The translations under genes and the position numbers were made by a program. Below, piece after piece: positions 4,426 through 5,597 of a DNA stretch of 5,597 nt (positions are counted from its first letter, which is position 1; every line of letters begins with the position of its first letter). Source of the DNA: Prevotellaceae bacterium (GTDB lineage: Bacteria > Bacteroidota > Bacteroidia > Bacteroidales > Bacteroidaceae); assembly GCA_021204545.1 (NCBI GenBank), contig JAJPZF010000131.1:7682-13278 (forward strand), read 5' to 3'. The notes beneath the pieces were generated by a model. It worked only from the letters and a program-made list of their open reading frames with translations. It was not told the DNA's origin and made no database searches.

Positions 4426-5597
4426 ATGACAGAACATACTAATCCTTTCTTGCAGAAGCATTACGGCACTCCGCTGGACACCGTGCCTTTCCAGGAGATA
4501 CGCTTCGAGGACTACGAGGAGGCTTTCCTCGAAGGCATGAGGCGTGACGACGAGGACATTGAGAAGATAACAGGCAACCAGGAAGAACCAACGTTCGAGA
4601 ACACTATTATCCCCAAGGGAGACCACACGCTGGAGCGGGTGAGCGACGTGTTCTTCAACCTGCTCAGCGCAGACACGAACGACGAGATGGACGCTCTGGC
4701 GCAAAAGATGGAGCCACTGCTGACGCAACACTCCAACAAACAGCTGGAGAACGAGCGGCTCTGGCTGAGAATAAAGGCGGTGCACGACCACCCTAACCGC
4801 ACACTCGACCAAGAGGAACAGCAGCTTCTCGAGCTGACTTACGAGGGTTTCGCCCGACAGGGCGCATTGCTTTCGCCCGAGGACAAGAAGAGACTGGGCG
4901 CGATGCGGGAAGAGCTTGGGCTGGCGGAGCTGAGCTTCCAGCAGAACGAGCTTAAGGAAATGAACAGTTTCCAGCTGCACATCACCGAGAGAGCTGACTT
5001 AAGCGGACTGCCCGACAGCCGCCTGGAGGCAGCCGCCCTCGAGGCGAAGGAGGCGGGCAAGGAAGGCTGGCTCTTCACACTGCACGGCCCGAGCTACGGA
5101 CCCTTCATGACTTACGCCGACAACCGTGAGCTGCGCAGGCGGATGTATATGGCACATGGCACGATGTGCACGCACGATGGCGACCACAACAACCTGCCTC
5201 TCGTGCCAAGGATAGTGAACCTGAGGCGCAGGATAGCGAACATCCTGGGCTACAAGACCTTTGCCGACTTCGTGCTTGAGAAGCGAATGGCCGAGGACAC
5301 AGCGCACGTATACTCCTTGCTAAGGCAGCTCGAGGAGGCTTATCTGCCTGCCGCCAAGAAAGAGGTGGAAGAGGTCCGCTCGCTGGCCCGCAGGCTCGAG
5401 GGCGACGACTTTGAGCTTATGCCCTGGGACTTCGCCTACTACAGCCACAAACTAAAGCTGGAGAAGTACGACCTCGACGAGGAGACGCTGCGCCCTTACT
5501 TCGAGCTTAAGAGGGTGAAGCAGGGAGTGTTCGGGCTGGCGACAAGGCTGTACGGCATCACATTCAGCAAGAGAAGCGACATACAGGTGTTCCATCC
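4426..5597 (+). CDS. M3 family metallopeptidase (Dcp/oligopeptidase A type), 5' part
   Basis: The first 390 codons of a gene that runs off the right end, about 55-60% of the usual length near 680-700 residues. The start NPFLQKHYGTPLDTVPFQEIRFEDYEEAF (6-34), then EEPTFENTII (53-62) and VFFNLLSADTNDEMDAL (75-91), is typical of M3A peptidases such as peptidyl-dipeptidase Dcp. Further matches are GWLFTL (214-219), NRELRRRMYMAHGTM (233-247), NILGYKTFADFVLEKRMAE (272-290) and MPWDFAYYSHKLK (332-344). The zinc-binding HExxH lies downstream of this region in the family, so catalytic competence cannot be judged here. No signal peptide is seen, suggesting a cytosolic enzyme degrading short peptides. 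ATG 4426 follows the regulator's TAG by 3 nt without a good Shine-Dalgarno (AAGGA at 4408-4412 is distant), so translational coupling is likely. Dcp and OpdA cannot be separated with certainty. Confidence 0.9.
   Translation, partial: MTEHTNPFLQKHYGTPLDTVPFQEIRFEDYEEAFLEGMRRDDEDIEKITGNQEEPTFENTIIPKGDHTLERVSDVFFNLLSADTNDEMDALAQKMEPLLTQHSNKQLENERLWLRIKAVHDHPNRTLDQEEQQLLELTYEGFARQGALLSPEDKKRLGAMREELGLAELSFQQNELKEMNSFQLHITERADLSGLPDSRLEAAALEAKEAGKEGWLFTLHGPSYGPFMTYADNRELRRRMYMAHGTMCTHDGDHNNLPLVPRIVNLRRRIANILGYKTFADFVLEKRMAEDTAHVYSLLRQLEEAYLPAAKKEVEEVRSLARRLEGDDFELMPWDFAYYSHKLKLEKYDLDEETLRPYFELKRVKQGVFGLATRLYGITFSKRSDIQVFH

Noticed and set aside
3937..4980. A 347-codon open frame on the minus strand across the regulator and peptidase genes.
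   Set aside because: It lies opposite two well-supported genes. Its translation is a His/Leu/Val-rich shadow with no family features, explained by the scarcity of TTA, CTA and TCA codons in the real genes.

Overview
The window reads as one compact, plus-strand gene block from a GC-rich member of the Bacteroidales (Bacteroidota), probably close to the Prevotella group; the exact genus cannot be fixed from the sequence. The evidence is a Bacteroidota-type promoter (TAnnTTTG) at the left edge and three families I know almost only from this phylum (DUF4199, DUF6452, DUF6048). Isoleucine is most often coded by ATA and arginine by AGA/AGG, despite the high GC content.

Layout, all on the + strand: 1-74, a leader with an inverted repeat and a likely promoter; 75-605, a four-helix DUF4199 membrane protein; 609-1568, a GT2 polyprenyl-phosphate glycosyltransferase of the GtrB/DPM1 type; 1565-2053, a DUF6452-type lipoprotein; 2013-2705, a DUF6048-type outer-membrane barrel candidate; 2718-3767, a membrane-anchored ApbE flavin transferase; 3757-4422, a Crp/Fnr-family regulator; 4426 to the window end, the first 390 codons of an M3 (Dcp-type) metallopeptidase. 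The junctions are 3 nt apart, 4 nt overlapping, 41 nt overlapping, 12 nt apart, 11 nt overlapping and 3 nt apart. There is no room for internal terminators and I see none, so co-transcription is likely.

The products fall into loose pairs. DUF4199 and GT2 look like an inner-membrane lipid-linked sugar module. DUF6452 and DUF6048 look like an outer-membrane lipoprotein and barrel pair. ApbE flavinylates extracytoplasmic or membrane redox proteins such as Nqr and Rnf subunits, none of which is in the window. The Crp-like regulator and the cytosolic peptidase are the least obviously connected. I see no mobile element, CRISPR array, RNA gene or defence system. This looks mainly like chromosomal core or near-core gene content. 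The most interesting parts are two poorly characterised gene pairs (DUF4199/GT2 and DUF6452/DUF6048) and an unusual promoter-to-start-codon arrangement.
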